A DNA stretch of 64,000 nt from Gnetum montanum (taxonomy: Eukaryota; Streptophyta; Gnetopsida; Gnetales; Gnetaceae). The position numbers were made by a program, and so were the translations under genes. Below, in pieces: positions 45,671-57,191 of this stretch. Positions within the stretch are counted from its first letter, which is position 1; each line of letters starts with the position of its first letter. The DNA lies in contig MNCI01011333.1 in NCBI GenBank assembly GCA_015680685.1, positions 327,656 to 391,655 of the forward strand, read 5' to 3'. Under the pieces are notes generated by a model that was given only the letters and a program-made list of their open reading frames with translations, had not been told where the DNA came from and searched no databases.

Positions 45671-47653
45671 TCATTGAAATGGGGGGTATCCCCCATAACT
45701 AAATGGTTGAGTATGGCAAGGATTAATAAATGGAAAACGAGGATCCTTGCATATTGGAAGTATTGGAATCGGTCTATACTTATCGCCTTGGGGTTCACAC
45801 ACTTGATTATAATAAGCATAGTGGGGCACTTTATACGATGTAGTTCCTGGATAACGAGTTGACCCACTATGATGTTTAGGACCGTTAGATGGTATGCAAG
45901 GATTGGGCTGATGCCTCCCATGGTTGTGTTCATTGGGCCTTGTGGGTGTTGGAGTGTTTGATGGTGGCCCTGATGAAGTTACATGAGGCGTTGGGTTTAA
46001 AGGTAAGGGTGCACCACATTGTTGGACTTGTGCTGGGTTGGAAGATGCAGTGGCCTCAGAGTTATATTGTCCCTTCCTACGGCCGTGTTTAAAGAAAGGA
46101 CGTCTTTGATGTAGAGGCAGCTCTCCACTACTGTTAGTAGTAGTAGCACAAGTGTTGTTCGTGAGTTGCGGTGGTACAAACACCTTAGGAACAGTTGGTG
46201 GCATTGTGGAAGGAGGGAAAGGATGAGAATGTTGAAAGTTAGGAGGAATGAAAGGTGCGAAAGATGGTGGTTGTGTTGGAGGCATGGGCTGATAGTATTG
46301 TGGAGAATGGTGTTGTGGTGAGATAAAGTGTGGTGGCCCAGTTAAAGAAACAGGAGGTTGAACATGATAAGCATTTGGTTTCGAAAAATATGAAGGGTGC
46401 CTCCAGTCTAAGGGTGGATTCCCCCACGACTGGGATTGTTGCCACTGTGGTCTAACACAGTATCTTTGTACGAACTCTGGATGTAATGTGTTTCCCCAAT
46501 GCTCATGTAGATGCAACAAGATTGGACATTGGCCCTTGGGGTGATCGTATAGGCATATGTTGCATTCATATGTATGATTGACAGTTGAGCGCTTATTCCC
46601 TTCATTCATTTTTTCCGAATGTCTATTATTTCGCCCAACTTGTTGGGTTGTCAAAACTCTATCTCCAATGTTGTTGATAAATTCTCCACACTTTTGATTT
46701 ATCCATTCCAACATCTTATTGATCTTTTCCTCGACTTCTTCTAACAATTGTTGTATTGGCAAAGGTGATGTTTCCACCTTGAGATTTGTTGATATCTCCT
46801 TGTTATGATCATGGACCTTTGTTGAGTTAATATTTTGGTCCCGTTGATGTTTTTCAACACTCTCCCATGTAGCTAATTCTCCTTCTTCTTTTGCTACCTG
46901 CTTAATAAGCTCTTGTATTTGATGGGTTCGTAGGTTGTATAGTTAACCTCGGGCATACATTCCTAAGGTCTCTCTGGTTTCATTACGTAGCCCATCAATA
47001 ATATGGGACATTAGCCTTTCTTCGGAAAACCCATGGCCTGGACAGTTGTTTAACAGTGAATGATATCTTTCTAAGGCCATGTCCAAGGGTTCCTGTTTTT
47101 CTTGTTTCCATCCTTGTATTTGTTTCCTCAAGTTTGACACTCTTGCGTAGGTTTGATATTTTTCGTTAAACACCTCTACCATTGTTGACCAGCGTCGTAT
47201 TGAATTTGGTTTTAACGATCTATACCATACTTTTGCTTGGTCAACAAGTGTCATAAGAAAGAGCTTCAATTTTTGCCAACTGTTATCAATGTTATTCCAT
47301 GTGCAGGCATCATAGAAGGCTAGTAAATGTTGATGCAGATCTAAGTCATAGCCTCCTGAAAATTTTGGAAAGTTATTTAAATCAAGCCTGGGTAGATGGC
47401 TCTCTTTACGATGCCTACATGAGATTCGAACAGCCTCTTGTATTTGCGTTAGGCTTGTAGTCTCTAGTGGGAGTTCATCGTCATCTTGTAAGTTAGGCTT
47501 CTGTGCATTATGATGACGTTTTTTTTGTTCATTCTTATAGGAAACTCCCACTTCAGGTTGTATACTCCAACCTTCATCATCATATAACTCATTGGTTCTC
47601 CAATGAACTTCCTCACTAAGTGTGGCATGATTATCATCTTGTAGGAGAGGCAT
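45671..47653 (-). pseudogene. gag of copy A, nearly intact
   Basis: A 661-codon frame starting MPLLQDDNHATLSEEVHW is interrupted only by one TAA at 46943-46945. The capsid region reads FPKFSGGYDLDLHQHLLAFYD, WQKLKLFLMTLVDQAKVWY, RRWSTMVEVFNEKYQTY and IQGWKQEKQEPLD; it matches gag of the Ty3 copies at 9.9-10.3 and 16.9-17.3 kb. After the stop come an acidic helical segment (LLEEVEEKINKMLEW), the zinc-knuckle-like YECNICLYDHPKGQCPILLH, and a tail very rich in Pro, Gln and His (about 46400-45680). It is the best kept gag in the window and would form the particle into which this RNA is packaged. Confidence 0.85.
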
Positions 47654-47770
47654 GAGTGTGTGTGAATTTAGATGTGACTTTTTTTTAATTACTTCTTCTT
47701 TTTAAGAGATATATCATTAAGTTCCTTAAACCGACCCTGTATGATATAACTAATCTAGATAACTAGCACC

Positions 47771-47790
47771 ATCCCCGGCAACGGTGCCAA
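47771..47790 (-). promoter_or_regulatory. primer binding site of copy A
   Basis: The minus strand reads ttggcaccgttgccggggat immediately after the LTR end actcatca. This site type (TGGCRCCGTTGCCGGGGA) is common in plant Ty3 elements of the Athila/Tat side. Confidence 0.88.
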
Positions 47791-48779
47791 TGATGAGTGG
47801 CGAGGTACCCCTACACTCAATCATACGAAATGAGCGTCGCACACGTGATTCGGTCGAACTCCGCAGATGGACTAGTTGTGGCACCTAGATAGTTAGCCTT
47901 AGGTCGCAGTTCGCTATCTTTCCACCTAGACTAGTTTTGCATATGTCACGTATGGTTTAGTCTAGATGAGGTGTATGATGTGTTCTAATTCTAATGCTAC
48001 TCCTGATGGTAGTGGAAAATAAGATTAAATAATCTAAGCTAGGAGGAAAAGGGTAAAGAAATCTAATCTAGCCTAAGTGTGACGAGCAACTGATTCCTTG
48101 ATCAACCGTACACATCTTGGACTTCGTGCACGACTGCCACTGGGACTACCAAGCATAGGCCTAGGTACGCCACTGGGATTACCAAGCGTAGACCCCAAAT
48201 ACGCCACTGGGTTACGAAGCGTAGATCCCCCTAGCTACACCACTGGGCTACCAAGCAGTCACACATAAATGCTCGTAACCAAGTCGTACTCGTTCCGCTT
48301 CTAGGAGTTTAAGGGTGAGAGACTAATCGCGATGAGTAACCGATTCCTTAACTAGCCATACACACCCGTAGATCCTCGTAGTCAAGTTGTACTCACACCG
48401 CACTATGAAAGCAATAAATAACATTAAACAAATAACAAATAAATAAACTAAGTGAATGCTGCAATGATGAAGTAATCTCGATCTTTATTGCCGGTCATGT
48501 ACGTGTCCAAGTACGGCACACTCAAATAAAGACACCATACAATTACATTCACCACACTGCGGGCAGACACGGGAAAATTCTAACTCTGGAGGGATCAAAC
48601 TACCAGAGCTTTGCTACTCTAAAACTGGGATCCCGAATAAGGGAGAGCCACCTCTTATTTATAGACATGGCGGCGGACTACGATATCGCGTACGCGATAT
48701 TGTAGGGAAGGACGCGATATCGCGTACGCGATATCGTGGGGGATGCGATATCGCGGCCTGTGCGAACCGTGTCTCATCA
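47791..48779 (-). repeat. 5' LTR of copy A (989 bp)
   Basis: Minus strand tgatgagacacgg...actcatca. Near its 5' end are three CGCGATATCGCG-type palindromes (plus-strand 48681-48757), then a TATA box (tataaata, plus-strand 48656-48663) about 18 bases further. The plus-strand region 48120-48260 has a short repeated phrase (gccactgggattaccaagc). Confidence 0.88.
48681..48757. repeat. GATATCGCGTACGCGATATC palindromes in U3
   Basis: Perfect 20-base palindromes lie at 48682-48701 (with one decayed base at its end) and within 48715-48736, plus a single gcgatatcgcgg at 48745-48756. Related clusters lie at 51477-51565 in the copy B LTR and, decayed, at 54325-54398 and 59790-59850 in the copy C LTRs. 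Confidence 0.9.
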
Positions 48780-51281
48780 GCAGAGTTTGTTCTTGAGGTT
48801 GTTAGGGATCACCTTAAAGGGTCTCCCTTACGGCCTGTCTTCTCTGAGTGTGGTGCCTGGTACTTAGGTGAAACGTACCTGTTTTGGCACAATAAGGAGT
48901 AAGGCACCACGGTTAACATTTGTGGTGTGATAGTAGACTTTTCTGCACAGGCGATTTCAGAAGTGTTAAACCTTCCGAATTCAGGCCCCCATGTTGCTCG
49001 ATTATCTACCCAATCAGACCCTGATGTGCGAAAATATTGGTTAGAAAAGGCTTATGGTAGAGATAAAGCTTTTGGAGAATTGACGATGGAAGAGCAGGTT
49101 TATTTCAAAGTTGGAACCTATCACCTCTTCCCCACAAAAGGTTTGAAAAGAATATCTACATATGCAGCTAGGGGATGTGAAGTGTTGATTGAAAAGGTTA
49201 ACACTAACCTTCCCCATCTATATTTGACGGAGATCTTAAGGTGATTTGAAGAACGGAAGTCAGGGAAGATGGCATTGCCTTTTCCCTGCCTTATCAGAAA
49301 ATTGTGCCGACGGGCTAGTATTCGAGGATACACAATTGATATCCTCCGAAAGGCCTAAAATGCTTCTTATGCTGAGTTATTAAAGGCGCCAGTTCCAAGA
49401 AAGAGCACCGGCGAAGAGCTGGGACTAGATGAAGAAGAAGAATAGATGACTAGATCACCTACAACTCAACTTGCAGGACCCACTCAACCTCCAACCACAG
49501 GTCCCAGCCAACAAGAAGAAGCAGGACCTAGCATAGGCCAGGATCATCTGCTGCAGCCGCAAGACTACAGACTGTCAATGAGCCATCTTAGGACCATTAC
49601 CGAGACGGTTAGTTGGGGAAGTCGTGATGACGCAAACCTCTTCCACATCATCGATGATGTCAACCAGCCTACTATTTCGTTAGATCGCACAAGGGGTGAA
49701 TTATCAATTCAAACAGAAGGAGGGGAAAGCAGATGGTCACAACGGATCTCTGGAAACATGGCATCTTTTCAAGTGCAGTTAGAGACTGGTGAAGGGGCCA
49801 CTGTGGTGGTCATGCAACACCAGGATGCCACTGAAGCTGTTGAAGTGATCACTGACCATATCAAAGAATCCTTTAACGTGCCTGTTGTGCCACCGGTAGA
49901 TCTTTTAGGAGCACAGGATGCTCAAACTCTTGCTGGAACCTCAATGACTCCTGCGGAACACGAGGATGCACTAGACAGATTGCTTCAAACAGGACAAGTT
50001 TTGACGTCCTTATTTAACATCCCCCAGGATGTAATGGCAATTCAATTAGACCCCATTTCCACAAAAGGGAAGCTGGTCATATTCTAAGTAAGGGAAGAGC
50101 ATGCTGAAGCTGAAGTGCAAAAACTACAAGAGCATCTCATAGCCTTACAAGCAACACAACGGGATCCTTTTCAATTTGTTCTCGCAAACTAGCTGGAAAA
50201 TTTCAGAACTAAGTAATTAACAAAGCTAATTGCAGAAAATAAGAAGGTGGAAGAAGAAAAGGAGATGGCCACTTCGGATGCCTCCACAGCACAAGTGCAA
50301 ACCCATGCGCATCTTAAGGCACTCAAGGCCTTAGAAGAAGAGAATAAGTAGTTGGTTGCAGATAACCTTCGGTTGACTTCTGTGGAAAAACAAAAGAATG
50401 TTCTTAATGAACACTTTCATCAGTTACGAGAACAGTTCATTCGGGTCAACCGAGATGTAAGCCTTTTAGCCAGAGAAAACTAAACCCTCTCAATAGAGGA
50501 GGTACGCGCTATTCGCCAAAAATCAGCCATCGAGATCAGCGCGTGGCAGAATGAGGCTAAACGACATGAGAAGCTGAAGTAGCATTTTCGTGATCAGGTG
50601 GGGATGTACAAACAAATCCTAGAGAAGGATATCCATATGGCCAAGGCTAAAATCAACAACATCAGTGCTTAGCACACTGATTGGAGGGCCATATTGGACA
50701 CTTACGCCTTCTCCCACGAAGCAGAAATTAAGAACCGGGACCTACAGATCCAAGACTTGACCGAATACATGGAGTTGGAAAACCTTAGATATGCCAACCT
50801 GGCCATGTTAATAGTAGGACACCTGAGGTCAGAGCTCAAGCAGTAGGTAGCTTCCACCCACATCAAATGTGAGGCAGAATTTGCAGAGTGCAAGAAGGTG
50901 GCTGAGAAACTAGATGTCGCAAATTCTGAACTTGTGGTGGTAAAAGAAAGCTACCAAGGATAGAAAGATGTTGCAACTAACTTGGCTCGATGGCTAACAG
51001 ATTTTCACTAATACAAAGACAAAGCCAGAGCCTATGAAGAGGAACGACAGGTGTTCGCGGCATGGTATGTCAAGGCTAATCAGATGTTTTTGCAACTACC
51101 CTATCCGTGGGAAGTGCCGACTCCATCAAACATTGGAACATTAGCATTGATGGCACAAGATCCTGAGACAAAAGAGGAGAAGCTCCATGTCATTCTTCAG
51201 TGTTGTCAACCTTCCAAACTTGGAGCACGTGACAAGGGGAAAGTGCCCATGGAGGAGCCACCACCACCAGGAACTACATGA
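48780..51281 (+). pseudogene. ORF2 of copy B, N-terminus cut by copy A
   Basis: Starts in mid-domain at AEFVLEVVRDHLKGSPL, exactly at the end of the copy A LTR, and keeps one frame for 834 codons to MEEPPPPGTT and TGA (51279-51281). Long open parts are 48927-49244 and 49446-50087. It aligns with copy A over its whole length, including VDFSAQAISEVLNLPNSGPHVA and the coiled-coil half. In-frame stops occur at about 48900, 49242, 49443, 50085 and others; the TAG at 50844-50846 is shared with copy A. The region upstream (gag, 5' LTR) is missing. Confidence 0.8.
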
Positions 51282-51452
51282 GTTCCATTTTTTGTAGTAT
51301 AGCATTTTTTTCTGTGTTGTGTCTTCCCACACTACGGCATCATTTCCTTTTTTGTTTTTCCAGTTAATAATCCCATACCTATCCATTATGTAATCAATGA
51401 AGCTTGTTCTCCTTGTAACTCGAGGATGAGTTTTTATTCAGCTGTGGGGGTA

Positions 51453-51789
51453 TGATGAGACGCGATTCGCATAGGCCGCGATATCGCGTATGCTGCGATA
51501 TCACATCCCCTGTGATATCACGTCTTCCCTACGATATTGCATACGCGATATCGCAGTCTACTGCCATATCTATAAATAAGATGTGGCTCTCCCTTGTTTA
51601 GGAATCCTAGTTTTAGACTAAACCATACGTGACAAATATACAATACTAGTCCAGGTGGGAAGATAGCGAACTATGACCTAAGGATAACTGTCTAGGTGCC
51701 ACAACTAGTCCATCTGTGGAGTTCAATTGGATTGCACGTGCGACGCTCGTTTCATATGGTTGAGTGTAGGGGTACCTTTCCACTCATCA
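51453..51789 (+). repeat. 3' LTR of copy B, internally deleted (337 bp)
   Basis: Follows the tract gctgtgggggta. Starts tgatgagacgcg, has decayed GATATCGCG palindromes (51477-51565) and a TATA box (tataaata near 51572), and ends tccactcatca. Compared with the 989-bp LTR of copy A about 660 bp are missing, with taga present at both sides of the join. Confidence 0.85.
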
Positions 51790-52589
51790 GGTATGATAGT
51801 AGAAATGCATATGGTATGGAAGGCATGTGATGCCATAGAAATGTGATTGATTATACATGACAATGATCGTGACTATGATTGTGAGTTGGTGAAGTGTTTT
51901 CTTTGGTAAGGATTATGTTAGTACTCTATATAATATTACATATTCTTACGTTATCTAAAGTGCATATGAGATTAACTATTGATGTAGGTTTCTTTGTAGC
52001 GTATTCCTCTTCTCTAGTGCAGCAATTTTTGGTCATCTAGTAGGGGAAATATAAAGGCTTTCTACTTAGTTTTATACTAATATTATTTATTTACAAGTGG
52101 TGGGTGCAGGAGTGCAGGATAGAACTAAGAAATATAATGAGAGAAATGTCTATGTGTATTGTTTGAAATATATTTCCATGTATAGATGTATAATTTTCTA
52201 TAGACTATTAATATTTGCATGAATCTTGTAGGATTATTTTATATATAATGTATATATTTTTATATAGTGTGAGATGAATACAAACATGATATGTAAAATA
52301 TGTCTGCTTAGCCTTTGGTCTAGCATAGGTTTTGTATAGTTTGATGTTGTGAAATTTACATATCATGTGATTTATATTAGCATATTCATATGTACTATTA
52401 TAAATCACATGATATGTACATATGAATATGCTAATATAATGTGGTTTATGCTTCCTTTGTGTTATTTTGATAATCTTAGACATCACTTTATCCTAACCAG
52501 ATGTAGTTGGATGGGGTTTTGCACTATGGTATTGAGTAGGTTTACTCTGATATTGTATGATGCTTATGATACTTACCAATTTGTGATTT
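51790..52589. other. AT-rich sequence with overlapping inverted repeats
   Basis: No gene recognised. The notable structure at 52358-52438 is listed separately. Confidence 0.5.
52358..52438. repeat. two overlapping perfect inverted repeats
   Basis: Pair 1: 52358-52376 (acatatcatgtgatttata) with 52399-52417. Pair 2: 52373-52395 (contains tagcatattcatatgtac) with 52416-52438. Arms of 19 and 23 bp match perfectly; because they interleave, only one stem can form at a time in one strand unless a pseudoknot is made. Confidence 0.88.
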
Positions 52590-53579
52590 CAAGTTACAAA
52601 TATGTATAGTAGATATGGTCCTAATGCTAGTGAGGCTCGTGGGTTAGAAGAATATAATATTTAGATAGTACAACCTTTGTAGGTATCTAGTAGTTCTTTT
52701 ATGAGTAACAAAGTAGATGTTATGTAACAATTGTTATAGATCCTACAGTACTATGCTGCTAGTAGTAGTTCCACTTTAACTATTAAGGAGGTAGGAAGTG
52801 ATAGTGGTAGTGGAGGCATATGTGATTTTAATAGGTAATTTATTAGTTTTGAAAGATATAGCCTCCCACATTTGATAGCATTGAGGATCCTGATATAGCT
52901 ACATAGTTATTGGAGAAGTTGTAGAGGACTTTTAATTTAATGAACTTCTCATTCAGTAGACTTAGTTACCTGTATATTAGTTGGATGATACTATTGGACA
53001 TTAGTGGATTACTAAGGAGCAAGTCAAAAAATGAACTAGTCATGAGGTGGTATAAGGTGATTTTCCAACATCTTTCAAAGTCCATCATATATATACTTAA
53101 TATGCCCAAGTCAAGGATGATAAGTTCTATTGTCTATATTAGGATAGCTATTCTATTATAGAGTACAATGTCTACTTCTCTAAGCTCAGCAATTCATGTT
53201 TTATAAATGCAAATAATGCTAAAGCATGATTAAATAGATTTGTCAAGATTTGAAGCCCTCATTAAAGGATCATATCTCACCTCTCAAATTAACATCCTGT
53301 GATGAGGCTATAGAAGTTACTATCAATTTAGATAAAAGCCAACAAGAGAAAGTAACTCATCATGAGAGGAGGTGGGAGTAGAAGAGGGGACCAACATCTA
53401 AAGGTAGGTATGGCCCCTCCAAGTAGACTTGTAAATGTAGAGGTAAGTACCACATACCATTTTGTGGGCTTACCATTGGAGTTGATCATGGATCTATTAT
53501 CTATTATAGATGTAGATATATTAATCATTTGCAAAGAGATTACTATTAGTATTTTACATGTGAGTAGCAAGATACTAGG
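52590..53579 (+). mobile_element. chromovirus-like Ty3 element, left part (gag)
   Basis: The broken frame around 52850-53240 reads PPTFDSIEDPDIA, then NFSFSRLSYLYI..., MRWYKVIFQHLSK and later FEALIKG...LTSCDEAIEV, the usual gag layout of this class. It is interrupted at 53579 by copy C and continues at 59876. Many stops; the LTRs were not found. Confidence 0.65.
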
Positions 53580-54409
53580 TGATGAGTGGTGAGGTACCCC
53601 TACACTCAACCATATGAATATGAGCGTTACATGCACGATCCGGTCGAACTCCGCAGACAGACTAGTTGTGGCATCTAGACAATTAGCCTTAGGTCGCAGT
53701 TCACTATCTTCCCACCGAGATTAGTATTAACTTTTTCATGTATGGTTTAGTCCAGAGTGAGGTGTATGATGTGTTTCTAACCTAATGCTACTCTTGAAGG
53801 CAATAGAAAGTAATAATTACTAAGCTAGGAGATAAAGGGTGAGAGAGAATCTAAATGAGCCTAAGTGCGATGAGCAACCGTTCCTTGATTAATTGTACAC
53901 ATCTTGGACTTTGTGCACAAATACCATTGGGATTACCAAGCACAAATCCTAGGTATGCTACTGGATTACCAAGTAGTCACACTTAAATGCTCGTAATCAA
54001 GTTGTACTCATTCCGCAGTTTAACATGAGATAAGGGTGAGAAGATATTAACTAGGAAGCAGTAAATAGCAATTAATTAAATAATTAATCTAAGTAAATGC
54101 TGCAATGATGAAGTAATCTCAATCTTTATTTCCAGTCATGTGCATGTCCAAGTACGTCACACTCGAATAAGGATGTCGTACAATTACAATCACCACACTA
54201 TGGACATACACTGGAAAATAATTTTAACTCTAAGAAGGAAAAATTGTAAGAGTTTGGGTAAGGAACTAAGAACTAACTTCCAAAACTCATCTGTCTACCT
54301 CTTATTTATAGATGAGGAGGTAGGCTGTGATATCATGTATGTGATATCGCGGCTGGGCATGCGTTATCACATATGTAATATTGCGGTCACCCCAAATGAC
54401 GACTCATCA
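53580..54409 (-). repeat. 3' LTR of copy C
   Basis: 830 bp, closely similar to 59070-59870. The palindromes at 54325-54398 are decayed (tgtgatatcatgtatgtgatatcg). The minus-strand tract atcatggggata at 54410-54421 precedes it. Confidence 0.88.
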
Positions 54410-54567
54410 TATCCCCATGATTGAATGAAAACTCGTCCTCAAGTTACAGTGATTACACTATGGATAGGTATGGGATTATTAGATGGGAAAATGGGATTAT
54501 GCATGGAATGAAAATAAAATGAAGACACAACAAAAATAATGTTCTACATCTACAAAAATTTTGGAAC

Positions 54568-55320
54568 TCATGTAGTTCCTGGCGGTGGTGGCTCCTCCAT
54601 GGGTGTCTTTCCCTTTTCTTGTGGTCTAGGTCTTGGAATTTGATGGCGTCGAATTATGGCTTGGAGTTTCTCCTCTTGCAAAGCCTTGAGTACCTTGGCG
54701 CCCGTGTAAGTTTGCGCTTGTGCCATAGAGGTGTCTCAGTCAGCCTTCTCTTTTTCTTCCACCATCCTTTTATTCTCTATCAACAGTTTATTAAGTTTCT
54801 TGGTTCTGAAAGTGTCCAGTTGGTTTTGAGAAACCTTTGGTCCTATATTTGGAAGGTTTAATACTTTTGAAATGGCTTGAACAGAGAAATCAATAGTCAC
54901 ACCACAATTGTTAACCGTGGTGCCTTCTTCTTTATTGTGCCAAAATTGGTACGTTCCCCCTAAGTACCAGGCACTGCTTTCAGAGAGGGTAGGCCATAAT
55001 GGGGACCCTTTGAGGTGATCCCTAATGGCCTCCAGAGAAAATTACGTGAAAGGTCCAAAGTTTAATTTCATGATCACTACAATGAATATGGACCTTTCAT
55101 GGATGGTCTGAACACAATCCTAGGTCAGGATGAGATATCATCCCTATTCAGATACTTCAGCAACTCCTCCTTTCACTTGCCTTAATTATACAGTAGCAGG
55201 GTCTTCTTGGTGGATACTAAATGATTGTTCCTCCTACTCTACATGTTGTCTGGCAAGGACTTATTCTTTGCCTCTCATAGGACGTTTGCTTCCACCTTGA
55301 GCAGGACCTTCCTGATCTGC
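54568..55320 (-). pseudogene. ORF2 of copy C, heavily deleted
   Basis: The minus strand from about 55320 reads GGSKRPMRGKE, stop, VLARQHVE, stop, EEQSFSIHQED, then HLKGSPLWPTLSESSAWYLG and GVTIDFSVQAISKVLNLPN. It then jumps (near 54845) to NQLDTFRTKKLNKL and again (near 54680) to EEKLQAIIRRHQ before ending MEEPPPPGTT (TGA 54568-54570). Two internal deletions remove most of the domain and coiled coil. The first two stops align codon for codon with those of copy A. Confidence 0.8.
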
Positions 55321-57191
55321 AATTACACAGGGCAAATTGTTAGTAAGGTTGTTACCAAAGTTAGGTTATACCTTACTACTTACCTTAATAGATTTACTTT
55401 ATTTTTGTGTGATGTTATTATTGGAAGAACATGTCCCTGAAATATTATAATGTTGAGTCCTTTTTGCTTAGGTTGTTTCCAAATTTAATTTTCTGGTATA
55501 GCTAAGGGGATGAAATTTTTTTTGACACATTTTATTCTTAATTTTACAACTAATTACCCTTAAATATGTCCTTAAGGAAATGATGAATTTCGAAAAATTT
55601 ATGTGCTATTCAGCATATACCCCTCCCCCACAACTAAGTTGAACACTCTGGGTTCAAGTAGGTTTAGACGAAATGAAAATCGAAGTACCAGCGAGTGAGT
55701 TATGAATATGAAAGCAAGGGACATGCAATCAGGAGTCATAGAGAGGAATTTGAAAAACTTCCCCTACATGAACAGTTGCAAATGATGTTGATTAGCATAG
55801 GGGTTTACCTATATATATTTGCATTGAAGTTAGGGCACTTAGAGAATGTACCAAATTTTTTAAATATTTCTTTGAAATTAAACGATGTAAACTAAGGACA
55901 TATGGACGATTGTTAAAGGGTTCTAGGGTAATTCAACTAGTTTTGAAGGCACGAAAATTATGATGGTGTGGAATATATCAATAATGACCTCGAATGGTAG
56001 TGGAAAGGGCTATGTGATGGTTCATAGGAATGTTGAAATTCAGAGGGATAATAGTAGGGAAAGAACATTATGAAAAATTATGTTGAGGGTAAGAAATGGT
56101 GTGTGAGAGATATGTCATAAGTGAAGATTACAAAAAATTACACAAGTGGGTCCTCCCTAAAGCAAGTTTCAACCTATAATGCCCTTGTGTAACCACACTT
56201 AAAGTGTCCATGGGCACTAGAAGGGTTAAATGTAATCTGCACTAACTCCACAAAACACACACATGTAAATATCACCGGAATGAGGTAAGAATTCTATGTT
56301 ACACACGGCACAAGCTACAATTACGCAAACAGTGAGATGAGACAAAGTATAGAAGGGATAGTAGAGATTGGGACATGAGGTAACTAACTTAGGGCACAAT
56401 GAATCCTGTGTGAAAAGCATGTGTAATGTGTCATTAACCCATTGTTCCAAGATCAAGACCAAGTCCATCCTTCTATTCAGTGACATCGCATTGTTTCATC
56501 CCATGATGAAAAACTATGAGAGTACAATAAAAACAAGGCATACGATCACTTGGCGTTTTGTTCAAGGGAGGAGTGATTTTTATTTTGTGGCACTTTTCTG
56601 TTCATTTTTTTTCTTTTTCTTTTTTTTGAATATCGAATCCAGAGAAGTCGCCAACCTTCAGGCATGGGTGCATGTCTTTCCATTGGGGCCCCCTAGAACA
56701 ACATTGGATTTTTGAGTGCCCTTTTTTATTACTCTTACTCCCATTTTCATTAGATCTACAAGGATTTTAGTACAACCATGTTGCATGATAACATCCACAG
56801 ACATCACCAAAGACAATCTGCAAATCCCCTTGATGTCACATCCTAATCATTCCCTCTTGGTCCATCCTTCTTCATTCTGGGTACAATGAACAAAAAATTA
56901 ATTTTAAGTTTTAAAAATGTCAAGAATATCACTGTACCCTCAAATAAAACCTTTTATTTATAGAATGGATGAGTGGGTGTAATGGGCTCACTATCCAAAT
57001 AATTTCTCACTTGAAACTTAATAACATAGAACACACCTCAACCAACGATCCACATGAGTGTTTTATTTGTAGACGAGATTACTTATAAAAAGACAAAAAT
57101 GCCAAAAAGACAAAAAGATGAAACAAGAAGTTGAAAAATGAAAAACTAGAAAACAAAAAGTTGTAAAAAAATAAAAAATAAAAAATTGTTA
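55321..57191 (-). other. spacer between gag and ORF2 of copy C
   Basis: No coding motif. A T/C-rich tract at about 56604-56628 and a simple A-rich run near 57130-57190. It supplies the sequence expected inside the 45007-45525 gap of copy A. Confidence 0.6.

Larger units (their letters stand above)
40764..48779 (-). mobile_element. non-autonomous gag+ORF2 retrotransposon, copy A
   Basis: Minus-strand order: 5' LTR (47791-48779), primer site, gag (47653-45671), about 1.9 kb without coding (with an assembly gap), ORF2 (43718-40932), and a polypurine tract. The 3' LTR is missing: the sequence changes right after the gtgggggta tract. No protease, RT or integrase is present. LTR ends, primer site, tract and gag all match the gag-pol Ty3 copies at 7905-22200. 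The right edge of the 5' LTR sits exactly inside ORF2 of copy B, so copy A inserted there and later lost its left end. Confidence 0.85.

Noticed and set aside
48120-48260. repeated phrase gccactgggattaccaagc resembling a CRISPR-like spaced repeat
   Set aside because: Only a few irregular copies, in a plant LTR; it is an internal repeat of the LTR.
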